Part shown: positions 35,282-43,457 of the stretch, one piece after another
Position numbering within the stretch: position 1 is the first letter of the stretch
Layout of the letters: each line of letters begins with the position of its first letter
Source: an uncultured Bacilli bacterium
GTDB lineage: Bacteria > Bacillota_I > Bacilli_A > RF39 > UBA660
Assembly (NCBI GenBank): GCA_947629375.1
Contig: CANRDN010000002.1
Span: 51,934-115,933, forward strand
Length of the DNA stretch: 64,000 nt
Direction of reading: 5' to 3'
Position numbers and translations under genes: made by a program
The notes under the pieces: generated by a model
Seen by the model: only the letters and a program-made list of their open reading frames with translations
What the model was told of the DNA's origin: nothing
The model's database searches: none

Positions 35282-35968
35282 ATGTTTATAAAAGAAATTC
35301 CATTAAAAGAAAGACCAAGAGAAAGACTTATGAATAATGGGGCGAGTTATTTATCAAATGAAGAATTATTATCGATAATACTTAGATGTGGTACAAAGAA
35401 TAAATCGGTTGAAGACTTATCTGAAGATATCTTAAAAGAATTTAAAAGTATTAACAATTTAAAGAGTGCTACCTTAAATAAGCTATTAGAAATTAAAGGG
35501 ATGGGACTTTCTAAATCGACAATAATACTTGCAATGATAGAACTTTGTAAAAGAATTTACTTTAATAATGAAGATGACCCTAAAAAAATATTTAATAATC
35601 CTAAAATAATTTATGAAGAGACTAAGTATCTTTTTAATGATAAGAAGCAAGAACTATTTTACTGCCTGTATTTTAATAATAAACAGCAATTAGTTGGTAA
35701 AGAACTTCTCTTTATTGGTACTGTAAATAAAAGTATTACGCATCCAAGAGAAATCTTTAAATATGCTTATTTATATTCAGCATCGAGTATTGCTTGTATT
35801 CATAATCATCCGTCAGGTGATGTAAAACCATCGATTGAAGACATAACGTTTACAAATGCTTTGGTGGAAATCGGTCAAATTCAAAAGATTCCAATAATAG
35901 ATCACATAATCGTTTCTAACAATAATTATTATAGTTTTCAAGATAATGGGAAACTTAATAATAGGTGA
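35282..35968 (+). CDS. radC: RadC/YsxA family JAB-domain protein
   Basis: A 228-residue protein with a helix-hairpin-helix region (LLEIKGMGLSKSTIILA near residue 68-84) and a JAB/MPN metalloprotease-like domain whose zinc motif is H174-N-H176-P-S-G-D180. The biochemical role is unsettled; it is not a proven repair factor. As in Bacillus it sits upstream of mreC-mreD and the spoIVF genes, but mreB is missing between them. It starts after TTGGTGATAG and runs into mreC. Confidence 0.92.
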   Translation: MFIKEIPLKERPRERLMNNGASYLSNEELLSIILRCGTKNKSVEDLSEDILKEFKSINNLKSATLNKLLEIKGMGLSKSTIILAMIELCKRIYFNNEDDPKKIFNNPKIIYEETKYLFNDKKQELFYCLYFNNKQQLVGKELLFIGTVNKSITHPREIFKYAYLYSASSIACIHNHPSGDVKPSIEDITFTNALVEIGQIQKIPIIDHIIVSNNNYYSFQDNGKLNNR

Positions 35969-35973
35969 AGATT

Positions 35974-36690
35974 ATGCAAAAAAGAAGAAAAAAGCAAAAA
36001 AAAGACGATAAACTTCTAATATTATTAATTCTCTTTTTACTTATTTTTTCCTACTTTGAAGTAACTGGTGATTATCGTTTAGGTGGTATTTTAAGAGATT
36101 TACTTTTTAATCCGACGAAAGTTATAGAGCCATCTAATTTATTAAATTCATTTAATGATGATTTACTAAAAGAAAATAATGAGTTAAAAGAAATCTTAAA
36201 GATAGATTACTCTTTAAAGGACTTTGAGATAAAGTATGCGACAGTTGTCGAAAGAAACAACTCTTTTTGGCTTAATGAACTTACAATCAATAAGGGAAAA
36301 AGTGATGGAGTAGATGAAAACTATGTTGTTTTAGGTGAAAATGGATTGATTGGAAGAGTTATTTCTTCATCTTTAACAACGTCTAAAATAAAACTTATAA
36401 CAAGTGATAACAATAAAGTATCTGTAAAAATAAATAATTCTAATAAAATACTTGAAAGAAAGGATAACAACTTAATTATTAGGGGAATCAACACAAAAGA
36501 TAAAATAAAAGAAGGAGATAAAGTATTAACTAGTGGTCTATCTGATAAATATCCAGAGGGTATTATAATTGGAAAGATAGAAAATATAGAGAAAGAAGAT
36601 AGTGGAGTAGGTTACTTTGCCTATGTAAGTTTAGAACAGGATATAGATGACTTGCACTTCGTAATACTTTTAAAGAGGAAAGATAAATGA
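35974..36690 (+). CDS. mreC: Cell shape protein MreC
   Basis: A 238-residue protein with a very basic N-terminus, one transmembrane helix (about 14-32), a coiled coil (about 65-80), and the two-barrel MreC domain (VVERNNSFWLNELTINKG, then GLIGRVI and ILTSGLSDKYPEGI-like segments). MreC organises the elongation wall-synthesis complex on the outer face of the membrane. The ATG at 35974 follows AGGTGAAG and lies just after the radC stop. It overlaps mreD by 4 bases. Confidence 0.9.
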   Translation: MQKRRKKQKKDDKLLILLILFLLIFSYFEVTGDYRLGGILRDLLFNPTKVIEPSNLLNSFNDDLLKENNELKEILKIDYSLKDFEIKYATVVERNNSFWLNELTINKGKSDGVDENYVVLGENGLIGRVISSSLTTSKIKLITSDNNKVSVKINNSNKILERKDNNLIIRGINTKDKIKEGDKVLTSGLSDKYPEGIIIGKIENIEKEDSGVGYFAYVSLEQDIDDLHFVILLKRKDK

Positions 36691-37154
36691 TTTTAGGTAT
36701 TATTTCAATTATCCTCGATCTTTTACTATTAAACTTTATAAACTTCAATATAACTAGTATCGTAATTTATCCAATGTTTACCATCGCATATGTTATAAGT
36801 TCTATTTATTTTAAGAAAAACATAAAAAATACTTTATTAATCTTCTTACTTTATTGTTCATTTTTAGGAGTCTTTTATCTTCCTTTAGCGTATTTCCTAA
36901 TAGAATATTACTATATCCATAAGGATAAAAAGAACTTTAATAAAAAAGATTTTCTTTTAAAAGTCTGTTATGGTTTGATTCTTTATGACTTACTATTCTA
37001 TTTAGTAGTATATCTATTTGAAATAAATTATTATTCTTTAAGTATATTAGTCTATAAAATCTTATTTACTTTACCACTAAGTAGTCTTTATGCTTTATTA
37101 CTTTTTAGATTAAATGTTCTAAAAAAGAAAAAACTAAAGTATAAATTAGTATGA
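36687..37154 (+). CDS. mreD: Cell shape protein MreD
   Basis: A 155-residue protein with five to six hydrophobic helices and little loop sequence, matching MreD in length and topology. MreD links MreC to the elongasome. The identification rests mainly on position directly after mreC and on topology, because the family is poorly conserved. It overlaps mreC and the spoIVFA-like gene by 4 bases each. Confidence 0.8.
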   Translation: MILGIISIILDLLLLNFINFNITSIVIYPMFTIAYVISSIYFKKNIKNTLLIFLLYCSFLGVFYLPLAYFLIEYYYIHKDKKNFNKKDFLLKVCYGLILYDLLFYLVVYLFEINYYSLSILVYKILFTLPLSSLYALLLFRLNVLKKKKLKYKLV

Positions 37155-37747
37155 TGAATGTTGATGAATATCGAAAAAGAAGAAAAGAAAAAAATAGTGT
37201 TATACCTTCAGAAAATAAGTTTTTACGAAATCTTGTGATAAAGATTTTAGTATCTTTAATCTTGTTTTTATGTTTTCTAATAGGAATTAAAAAGGTCGAA
37301 GGTTTCGATAAGATAATTTACGATAATATTTATAATAAGCATCTTTCTTTTGCATCTTTCAATTCTTGGTATAACGAGCATTTTGGAAGTATTTTACCTC
37401 TTGATAATATCAATAAAGATGTAATGGTGTTTAGTGATTCTCTAACTTATAAAAACAAAGAAAAATATTTAGATGGAGTGAAGTTAGAAGTTGAAAATAA
37501 TTACTTAGTCCCAATTTTAAAAGATGGAATAGTGGTATACATCGGTGAAAAAGATAATTATGGTAAAGTTATTATCGTGGAAGATGAAGATGGATTAGAT
37601 ACTTGGTATAGCAATATCAATATCGGTAACATTAATATATATGACTATGTTAAAAAAGGAGACTATCTAGGAGAAGTTATTGATAACTCTTTAATTCTTG
37701 TCTTTGAAAAGAAAGGAAAAATAGAAGATTATAACCAATATATTTAA
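37151..37747 (+). CDS. spoIVFA: SpoIVFA-like membrane protein with degenerate M23 domain
   Basis: A 198-residue protein with a basic N-terminus, one transmembrane helix (about 27-48), and a C-terminal domain of the M23/LytM type (about 120-190: DGIVVYIGEKDNYGKVIIV, DGLDTWYSN, VKKGDYLGEV). The catalytic His and Asp of active M23 peptidases are not kept, as in SpoIVFA, which scaffolds and inhibits SpoIVFB. The order mreC-mreD-spoIVFA-spoIVFB matches Bacillus apart from the missing minCD. The end overlaps the coding frame of spoIVFB. Confidence 0.75.
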   Translation: MMNVDEYRKRRKEKNSVIPSENKFLRNLVIKILVSLILFLCFLIGIKKVEGFDKIIYDNIYNKHLSFASFNSWYNEHFGSILPLDNINKDVMVFSDSLTYKNKEKYLDGVKLEVENNYLVPILKDGIVVYIGEKDNYGKVIIVEDEDGLDTWYSNINIGNINIYDYVKKGDYLGEVIDNSLILVFEKKGKIEDYNQYI

Positions 37748-38513
37748 GATAGATCTCTTTACTTATCTTTTAATTTTAATATGCCTTTTTACTGGACACT
37801 TCAAAAGAATTATTTTCTTTATGAGTTTAATTATCTTTCACGAATTAGGGCACTTTCTAACTGCTAAAGTGTTCAACTGGAAAGTCGATAAAATATATAT
37901 TTATCCTTTGGGAGGACTTACTAAGTTCAATGAAAGAATTAATGTTTCTTTTATAGAAGAGTTACTAGTAACGCTAATGGGACCAATTTTTCAGATAGGC
38001 TTATCCCTTTATTTAAGAAGATATTACGAAGAAGTTATGGTAATGAATAAGGTCCTTCTTTTATTTAATTTACTTCCTATAGTACCTTTAGATGGTGGTA
38101 AACTCTTAAGTTTAATGCTTCAAAAAATAGTCCCTTACTACAAGAACTTAAATCTTACTTTGATTATTTCTCTTCTATCATATTTAGTTTCTTTTCTCTA
38201 TATAGTGTTCTTTATCCCATCACTATTTATAATCTTAGTAGTCTTTCTTTTAATATTTAAAATATACGATGAATTCAAGTTAAGAAGGTATTACTTTAAT
38301 AAGTTTCTTTTAGAAAGAAGTTTATATAACTATAACTTTAAAAGAGTAGCTTATGTTAAATCTATCTATGGAATATATAGATTTAGACGCAATATTTATA
38401 AATCAGAAAGTCAAATACTAGGTGAAAAAGATTTGATAAATTTTTGTTTTAATAATGTAAAGAGTCCCATAATTATTGTAAATAATTGTGAAAAATGCTA
38501 TAGTGTTAAATGA
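37728..38513 (+). CDS. spoIVFB: SpoIVFB-like intramembrane metalloprotease (pro-sigmaK processing), non-standard start
   Basis: An M50 site-2 protease with HELGH in helix form (IIFHELGHF) and the third-ligand motif N-x7-D (LLPIVPLDGGK). The first ATG is 37821, but the frame is open back to a stop at 37722. The translated upstream part (LFTGHFKRIIFF before the ATG) matches the first helix of SpoIVFB, whose Bacillus version reads LTGHMKALL before the same HELGH region. No ATG, GTG or TTG exists in that stretch; an ATT at 37728, 10 bases after AAAGGA, is the best candidate, giving 261 residues. The C-terminal part resembles the SpoIVFB CBS-like region. sigK lies two genes downstream. Confidence 0.8.
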   Translation: MITNIFKIDLFTYLLILICLFTGHFKRIIFFMSLIIFHELGHFLTAKVFNWKVDKIYIYPLGGLTKFNERINVSFIEELLVTLMGPIFQIGLSLYLRRYYEEVMVMNKVLLLFNLLPIVPLDGGKLLSLMLQKIVPYYKNLNLTLIISLLSYLVSFLYIVFFIPSLFIILVVFLLIFKIYDEFKLRRYYFNKFLLERSLYNYNFKRVAYVKSIYGIYRFRRNIYKSESQILGEKDLINFCFNNVKSPIIIVNNCEKCYSVK

Positions 38514-38524
38514 AGGATGATTAT

Positions 38525-38740
38525 ATGAAAGCAAGAAAATGTGAATTTTGTGGTGAAAAGTTAAATAAAAACTCTACCTTCTGTAAAAATTGTGGTAATA
38601 AAGTAGATAATAATAAAGATGTTAAAGAAGCAGTGATAGATGAAGGAACAAAACAATCTCACTTCCTTTTAACAATTATTGTTGTATTACTAGCAATTAT
38701 AGTAGGTTTAGGTTTATATTTTATCTTTTTTGGAGATTAA
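38525..38740 (+). CDS. Small zinc-ribbon membrane protein between spoIVFB and sigK
   Basis: A 71-residue protein with an N-terminal zinc ribbon (C6-x2-C9 ... C20-x2-C23), a short acidic linker and one C-terminal transmembrane helix (about 47-68). The function is unknown. The ATG at 38525 follows AAGGATGATT; an ATG at 38510 is also in frame. Its place between the pro-sigmaK protease and pro-sigmaK makes a role in that pathway possible, but this is inference only. Confidence 0.7.
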   Translation: MKARKCEFCGEKLNKNSTFCKNCGNKVDNNKDVKEAVIDEGTKQSHFLLTIIVVLLAIIVGLGLYFIFFGD

Positions 38741-38782
38741 TATTTATAAGATAAAAACATATAATTCAAGTGGAGGAGTTAT

Positions 38783-39472
38783 ATGTTTTTTAAGTTGTTA
38801 AAAAAATTAAAAGAACTTTTTGTATTTACAGCAAGTTATTCTAATAGTGTCTTTTTAGATCCTTTATCCGATGAAGAAGAAAAAGAAATGATTGAAAGAA
38901 TGAAGAATAATGATATGGAAGCTCGTAATAAACTTATAGAGCACAATTTGCGATTAGTTGCTCACATCGTTAAAAAGTTTGATTGTAAAAATGTCGACCA
39001 AGATGACCTTATAAGTATTGGAACAATTGGGCTTATTAAAGGTGTCGACACATTCAATAATAGTCACGGAACCAAAATTACTACCTATTGTGCAAGATGT
39101 ATCGAAAACGAAATACTTATGTATTTTCGAAGTAACAATAAGACCACTAAAAATATATCGATAAATGAATCGATTGGATTCGATAAAGAGGGAAATGAAA
39201 TAACGATTCTCGATATTTTAAAAGTACCAGCACCTGATTTTATTAATGAAATATCAGAAAAAGATAATATTAAACTTCTAAAAAAGTATTTTAATGTCCT
39301 TACCGATAGAGAAAAAGAAATAATAAGTAAAAGATATGGCCTTAATAATGAAGACGAGATGACCCAAAAAGAAATTGCTAAAGTTTATAAGATTTCGAGA
39401 AGTTATGTCTCTCGAATTGAAAAGAGAGCTCTTATGAAAATGTTAAGGGAATTTTTAAAGAACAATATGTGA
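38783..39472 (+). CDS. sigK: RNA polymerase sigma factor SigK (pro-sigmaK)
   Basis: The 229-residue sporulation sigma factor directs late mother-cell genes. Region 2 (LIEHNLRLVAHIVKKFD, DLISIGTIGLIKGVDTF, YCARCIENEILMYFRS) and region 4 (TQKEIAKVYKISRSYVSRIEKRALMKM) closely match B. subtilis SigK/SigE. The N-terminus is an amphipathic pro-sequence of 18 residues, MFFKLLKKLKELFVFTAS, followed by YSNSVF; the S-Y junction matches the known pro-sigmaK cleavage site. The gene is intact, with no skin-like interruption. The start follows TGGAGGAG. Its protease SpoIVFB is encoded just upstream. Confidence 0.9.
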   Translation: MFFKLLKKLKELFVFTASYSNSVFLDPLSDEEEKEMIERMKNNDMEARNKLIEHNLRLVAHIVKKFDCKNVDQDDLISIGTIGLIKGVDTFNNSHGTKITTYCARCIENEILMYFRSNNKTTKNISINESIGFDKEGNEITILDILKVPAPDFINEISEKDNIKLLKKYFNVLTDREKEIISKRYGLNNEDEMTQKEIAKVYKISRSYVSRIEKRALMKMLREFLKNNM

Positions 39473-39486
39473 AAATATTATTAAAT

Positions 39487-39511
39487 GTCCTAATTCTATG
39501 GACTTTTTTTT
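39487..39511 (+). terminator. Weak terminator of sigK
   Basis: GTCC (39487-39490) pairs with GGAC (39500-39503) over a 9-base loop, followed by eight T. The stem is only 4 bp. Confidence 0.4.
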
Positions 39512-39527
39512 ATATTCCAAGTATAAT
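39499..39527 (+). promoter_or_regulatory. Candidate promoter upstream of the cohesin/cadherin-like gene
   Basis: TGGACT (39499-39504) and TATAAT (39522-39527), 17 bases apart. Downstream, ATAACTT (39574-39580) and AAGTTAT (39582-39588) form an inverted repeat in the 5' untranslated region. Confidence 0.45.
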
Positions 39528-39617
39528 TGTATTATCATAAACGAGTGACACCAAGAGAAATTAAGAGATTTATATAACTTTAAGTTATGTTTTATATATT
39601 ATATTGTAGGAGGAAGA

Positions 39618-41075
39618 ATGAAACATATAAAATTATTGCTTTTAGCAATTTTATCCATATTTTTAATACCAGGAAAGGTTTTAGCAGCCAATGATCCAAT
39701 AACTTTGAATGCACCAAAGTCTGCTAGTAACGATGAAGAAATATCTGTACCCATAAGGCTTTATAGTGCAGTAGCAATAGATAATTTTAAAGCAACTTTT
39801 ACTTATGAGACGACAGCATTAGAACTTTTAAATATTGAAAATGGAAGTGGATGGACTGCTGTTTCTAAGTTTTCTCAAGAAAGTCCTTTATTTTTAGAAT
39901 TTACAAATGAAAATGGAATAACAGGGGATACCGTAGTAGCAACTTTAAAATTTAAAGTAAAAAAAGATGCAGCTAAGAAAAATACTACCTTATCGGTCGA
40001 GGGAACTACTACAACTAAAGCCGACCAGACAACTAATGTATTACAAAAAGTAACTTCTACTATTGAAATAAGGTCGACTGATAACTCTTTAAAAGATTTA
40101 AAATTTAATGGAAATACGCTAGACTACTTTTCACCAAATATATATAGTTATGAACTTCAAGTAGCAGCTAATGTTACAACGGCAGACTTCGAAGCAACAC
40201 CAAACGATAAAACAGCAACATTTAAAGCTAAATATGAACCTAAAAAGGGAGCATCTCTAGATTATGGTGAAAACATCTTCGAAATAATTGTCGTATCTGC
40301 TTCTAATGAAGAGAAAAAATATACTGTAAAAGTAATTCGTCAAGATAATCGTGGTGAAAACAATAACTTAAACAGCTTGTCAATCGTATCCGACAAAACA
40401 ATTTATTCCTACGATAAAACTGAATTAAGTAAAAACTTAACAATAAATCTTACGACTCATAAACTTGAAAAAATTGAAATAAACGCTGAACCACAAGACC
40501 CTAAAGCAACAATCGATGGAGCTAAAGAGTACGAACTAAAAATAGGTATTAACGAAATTAAAATAACAGTTACAAGTGAAAAGAAAGACCAAAAAGTCTA
40601 TACCTTAATTATCAACAATTTAGATAGAGAAATAGATACATCATTAAGTGATATTACCTTGTTCTATGATGGAGACGAACTTGATATCGGCTTTGAAAAA
40701 GACAAATATGACTACGAAGTTACATACAATTCTAGATTTAACGATAATCTTGTAATAAAACCAATAGTTAACAACGAAGAAGAAGCAGAAGTAGTCTTCG
40801 ATGATGACTTATCAAAACTATCTGCAGGATCTAAAATAACTATTAGAGTAGTTGCTAAAAATGGAGCAAAGGATGTCGAAACAACATATTCAATTACTTT
40901 CTTAAAAGATAACAGAATAAACTTTTTCTTAGTACTTGGAATCATAATCTTTGTAGTATTACTAATAATATTTATTAAGTTATTTATAAATTACAAAAAA
41001 GAAAAGAAAAAAGTTATAGAGACAGAAAAAGATTTAGAAAAAACTAAAAGATTAGAGAAGATAAACTTAGAATAA
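39618..41075 (+). CDS. Surface protein with cohesin-like and cadherin-like beta domains
   Basis: The 485-residue protein has a signal peptide (1-23, cleavage near VLAAND), a cohesin-type domain (about 28-150: VPIRLYSAVAIDNFKATFTY ... GITGDTVVATLKFKV), three cadherin-like beta-sandwich repeats (each with a NSLKDLKFNG / LNSLSI / LSDITLFYDG type start and a YTVKV/YTLII type end), and a C-terminal transmembrane helix (about 438-460) with a basic cytoplasmic tail. It is anchored outside the cell and probably mediates adhesion or wall contact. The start follows AGGAGGAAG. Confidence 0.75.
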   Translation: MKHIKLLLLAILSIFLIPGKVLAANDPITLNAPKSASNDEEISVPIRLYSAVAIDNFKATFTYETTALELLNIENGSGWTAVSKFSQESPLFLEFTNENGITGDTVVATLKFKVKKDAAKKNTTLSVEGTTTTKADQTTNVLQKVTSTIEIRSTDNSLKDLKFNGNTLDYFSPNIYSYELQVAANVTTADFEATPNDKTATFKAKYEPKKGASLDYGENIFEIIVVSASNEEKKYTVKVIRQDNRGENNNLNSLSIVSDKTIYSYDKTELSKNLTINLTTHKLEKIEINAEPQDPKATIDGAKEYELKIGINEIKITVTSEKKDQKVYTLIINNLDREIDTSLSDITLFYDGDELDIGFEKDKYDYEVTYNSRFNDNLVIKPIVNNEEEAEVVFDDDLSKLSAGSKITIRVVAKNGAKDVETTYSITFLKDNRINFFLVLGIIIFVVLLIIFIKLFINYKKEKKKVIETEKDLEKTKRLEKINLE

Positions 41076-41092
41076 CTAAGTTTTCTCTTTTT
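41063..41092 (+). terminator. Terminator of the surface-protein gene
   Basis: AAACTTAG (41063-41070) pairs with CTAAGTTT (41076-41083), loop AATAA, followed by a T-rich tail. It covers the stop codon. Confidence 0.75.
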
Positions 41093-41104
41093 AAGGGGGA
41101 AAAT

Positions 41105-41626
41105 ATGAATAAATATGTTCCAAAGATGTATAAAAAGACAATTCAAGATATTGAATACGACAAATTAAAAAAAGAAAATATTAAGTGTTTAATGTTCGAT
41201 CTTGATAATACATTATTAAAAGTACATAAAGAAATTCCTAAGAAAGAAACTAAAGATTTAATTAAAAAGTTGAAAAAAGAATTCAAAGTATTTATAATAT
41301 CTAATAACTGTAGCAGTAATAGGCTTAAAAAAACTTCTGAATTCTTGGGAGTTGAATTCGTTAAGTTTGCGATGAAGCCTTTATCTAGAGGATTTAAAAA
41401 GATTAAGAATAAATATAATTTTACTAAAAGTGAAATGTGTATTATTGGAGATCAAATAATGACTGATGTACTTGGTGGTAATAGATATGGAATCTACACA
41501 GTACTTGTCGATCCTTTATCCGATAAAGAGCTAAAAGTAACGGGAATTAATCGCTTCCTTGAAAAAAGAAAATTAAAAGAACTTGGAAAGCTTAATTTAC
41601 TTAAAAGAGGAGAATACTATGGATAA
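41105..41626 (+). CDS. yqeG: YqeG family HAD phosphatase
   Basis: A 173-residue HAD-IIIA hydrolase with the nucleophile motif DLDNTLL near residue 32, motif II in IISNN, and the acidic motif GDQIMTDVLGGN. It is probably a phosphatase of unknown substrate. In Bacilli yqeG precedes yqeH, as here, with an 8-base overlap. The start follows AAGGGGGAAAAT. Confidence 0.9.
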   Translation: MNKYVPKMYKKTIQDIEYDKLKKENIKCLMFDLDNTLLKVHKEIPKKETKDLIKKLKKEFKVFIISNNCSSNRLKKTSEFLGVEFVKFAMKPLSRGFKKIKNKYNFTKSEMCIIGDQIMTDVLGGNRYGIYTVLVDPLSDKELKVTGINRFLEKRKLKELGKLNLLKRGEYYG

Positions 41627-42632
41627 TGAAAAATATTGCATTGGATGTGGGGTAAAGTTACAAGACTCTAATATGCTTTATGAAGGATATGTACCCGATT
41701 TATCTAATGACATATGTTCTCGATGCTTTAAATTGAGAAACTATGGAGATTATCAAATAGCAACAAAATCAAACGATGAATATATAGATATTTTAAAAAG
41801 TGTAAGTGAAACTAAAGATTTAGTTCTTTATGTAATAGATTTACTTAATATTGAAAAAGATATCAATGTAATTAGAAACTATATAAAGAATAGATTAATT
41901 TTAGTATTAACTAAAAGAGACATTTTACCTAAGAGTATCAATGATGAAAAAATAAAAGAATACTTTTCTAAATTAGGACTAGAATATCAAGATATAATCA
42001 CGATAAGTGCCAATAAAAATTATAATATGGATGAGTTACTTCATCTAATTAAGAAATATAAGTCTAGTAAGAATGTCTATGTAGTAGGGCATACCAATGT
42101 TGGAAAGAGTACTTTAATTAACAAAATGGTACAAAACTATTCGGAAGACGAAGAAAAGTTTCAACTTACTATTTCACCATTACCATCTACGACACTTAAT
42201 AAAATCAATATAAAATTAACAGATGATATCACTTTAATTGATACACCAGGACTTGTCGATAGAGGTAATATAGCTAACTATGTCGACTTTGATATGATTA
42301 AAAAAATAAATGCTAAAAAAGAAATAAAACCTGATACATTCCAAGTTAAATGTGGTCAGTCACTAATAATTCCTGACTTATTTAGAATGGATTATATCGA
42401 AGGAGAAAAGAATAGCTTTACATTTTTTGTGTCAAATGATTTAGATATTACTAAAAAAGATATTAACAAGACTGATGCCTTAAAAGATTTAACAAAAAGA
42501 ACTATCGAAGTTGGATACCACCAGGACATTGTCATAAATGGCCTTGGATTTATCAAGGTTGTTGAAAAGGCAGTGGTCGATATCTACTTAGAAAACAATG
42601 TTGAAGTATTTGTAAGAGACTCTCTAATATAG
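41619..42632 (+). CDS. yqeH: Ribosome biogenesis GTPase YqeH
   Basis: A 337-residue circularly permuted GTPase needed for 30S assembly. The N-terminal zinc site is C7-x2-C10 with a later C-x2-C (DICSRC). The motifs appear in permuted order: G4 TKRD, G5 SANK, then G1 GHTNVGKST, G2 and G3 DTPG. The ATG at 41619 overlaps the yqeG stop and follows AAGAGGAG. The usual followers in Bacillus (aroE, yhbY, nadD) are absent. Confidence 0.93.
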   Translation: MDNEKYCIGCGVKLQDSNMLYEGYVPDLSNDICSRCFKLRNYGDYQIATKSNDEYIDILKSVSETKDLVLYVIDLLNIEKDINVIRNYIKNRLILVLTKRDILPKSINDEKIKEYFSKLGLEYQDIITISANKNYNMDELLHLIKKYKSSKNVYVVGHTNVGKSTLINKMVQNYSEDEEKFQLTISPLPSTTLNKINIKLTDDITLIDTPGLVDRGNIANYVDFDMIKKINAKKEIKPDTFQVKCGQSLIIPDLFRMDYIEGEKNSFTFFVSNDLDITKKDINKTDALKDLTKRTIEVGYHQDIVINGLGFIKVVEKAVVDIYLENNVEVFVRDSLI

Positions 42633-42644
42633 TCTCTTTTTTTT
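42615..42644 (+). terminator. Terminator of yqeG-yqeH
   Basis: AGAGACT (42615-42621) pairs perfectly with AGTCTCT (42631-42637), followed by eight T. It overlaps the yqeH stop. Confidence 0.85.
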
Positions 42645-42674
42645 GTAATTTTTTGTAAATAAAACCTTAAAAAT

Positions 42675-42703
42675 TTGAATATGCTTATAAATATTGGTAT
42701 AAT
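42675..42703 (+). promoter_or_regulatory. Promoter of the alpha/beta hydrolase-murF-ddl operon
   Basis: TTGAAT (42675-42680) and TATAAT (42698-42703) with a 17-base spacer, 15 bases before the first gene. Confidence 0.75.
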
Positions 42704-42718
42704 TAAATAAGGTGTTAG

Positions 42719-43447
42719 ATGATGATTGCAAATATTAAAAATATGGATATAAATTACATACAATATGGTAAGGGGGATAAAAATATTGTTTTGTTACACG
42801 GATGGGGACAAAATATCGAAATGATGGATCCTATCGGCAAAAAACTTGAAAAGTATGCCACTATTACCATTATCGATTTACCAGGTCACGGAGAGTCTGA
42901 TGAACCAAAAGAAGAACTAACAATCTACGATTATTGTGATGTTGTGAAAGCTCTTCTTGATAAACTTAAAATAAAAAAACCAATAATTATCGGTCATTCT
43001 TTCGGTGGTAGAATTGCAATAATTTATGGATCTAAATATGAAACTGAGAAACTTGTTTTACTAGGGGCACCTTGTATTAGAAAAGAAGTTAAAGAAAGTG
43101 CAAAAGTTAAAGTGTTAAAAGGACTTAAAAAAGTACCTGGACTTAATAAACTAGAAGGATTTGCTAAAAAGCATATCGGTTCTACTGATTATCGAAATGC
43201 CTCTGTTATGATGCGTAAAATTCTTGTTAACACAGTAAACGAAGACTTATCTTCCTGTGCTCGACAAGTTAAATGTCCTACTTTATTAATCTGGGGTGAT
43301 AACGATACTGAAGCGCCACTTGAAGACGCTAAAGAACTAGAAAAAATAATGAAGGATGCAGGCCTTGTCGTATACGAAGGTGGAACTCACTATACATATA
43401 TCGAATTTATAAATCCTGTTTGTAATGTAATAAAAACTTTTATTTAG
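42719..43447 (+). CDS. Alpha/beta-hydrolase
   Basis: A 242-residue hydrolase with an oxyanion motif LLHGWG near residue 27, the nucleophile elbow GHSFGG (Ser about residue 94), the acid in LLIWGDNDTEAP and the His in GGTHYTY near the end. The triad is complete, so it should be active on an ester or similar substrate, unknown. It is the first gene of an operon with murF-like and ddl genes. A partial paralogue lies at the right edge of the window. Confidence 0.88.
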   Translation: MMIANIKNMDINYIQYGKGDKNIVLLHGWGQNIEMMDPIGKKLEKYATITIIDLPGHGESDEPKEELTIYDYCDVVKALLDKLKIKKPIIIGHSFGGRIAIIYGSKYETEKLVLLGAPCIRKEVKESAKVKVLKGLKKVPGLNKLEGFAKKHIGSTDYRNASVMMRKILVNTVNEDLSSCARQVKCPTLLIWGDNDTEAPLEDAKELEKIMKDAGLVVYEGGTHYTYIEFINPVCNVIKTFI

Positions 43448-43457
43448 GAGTGATTTT

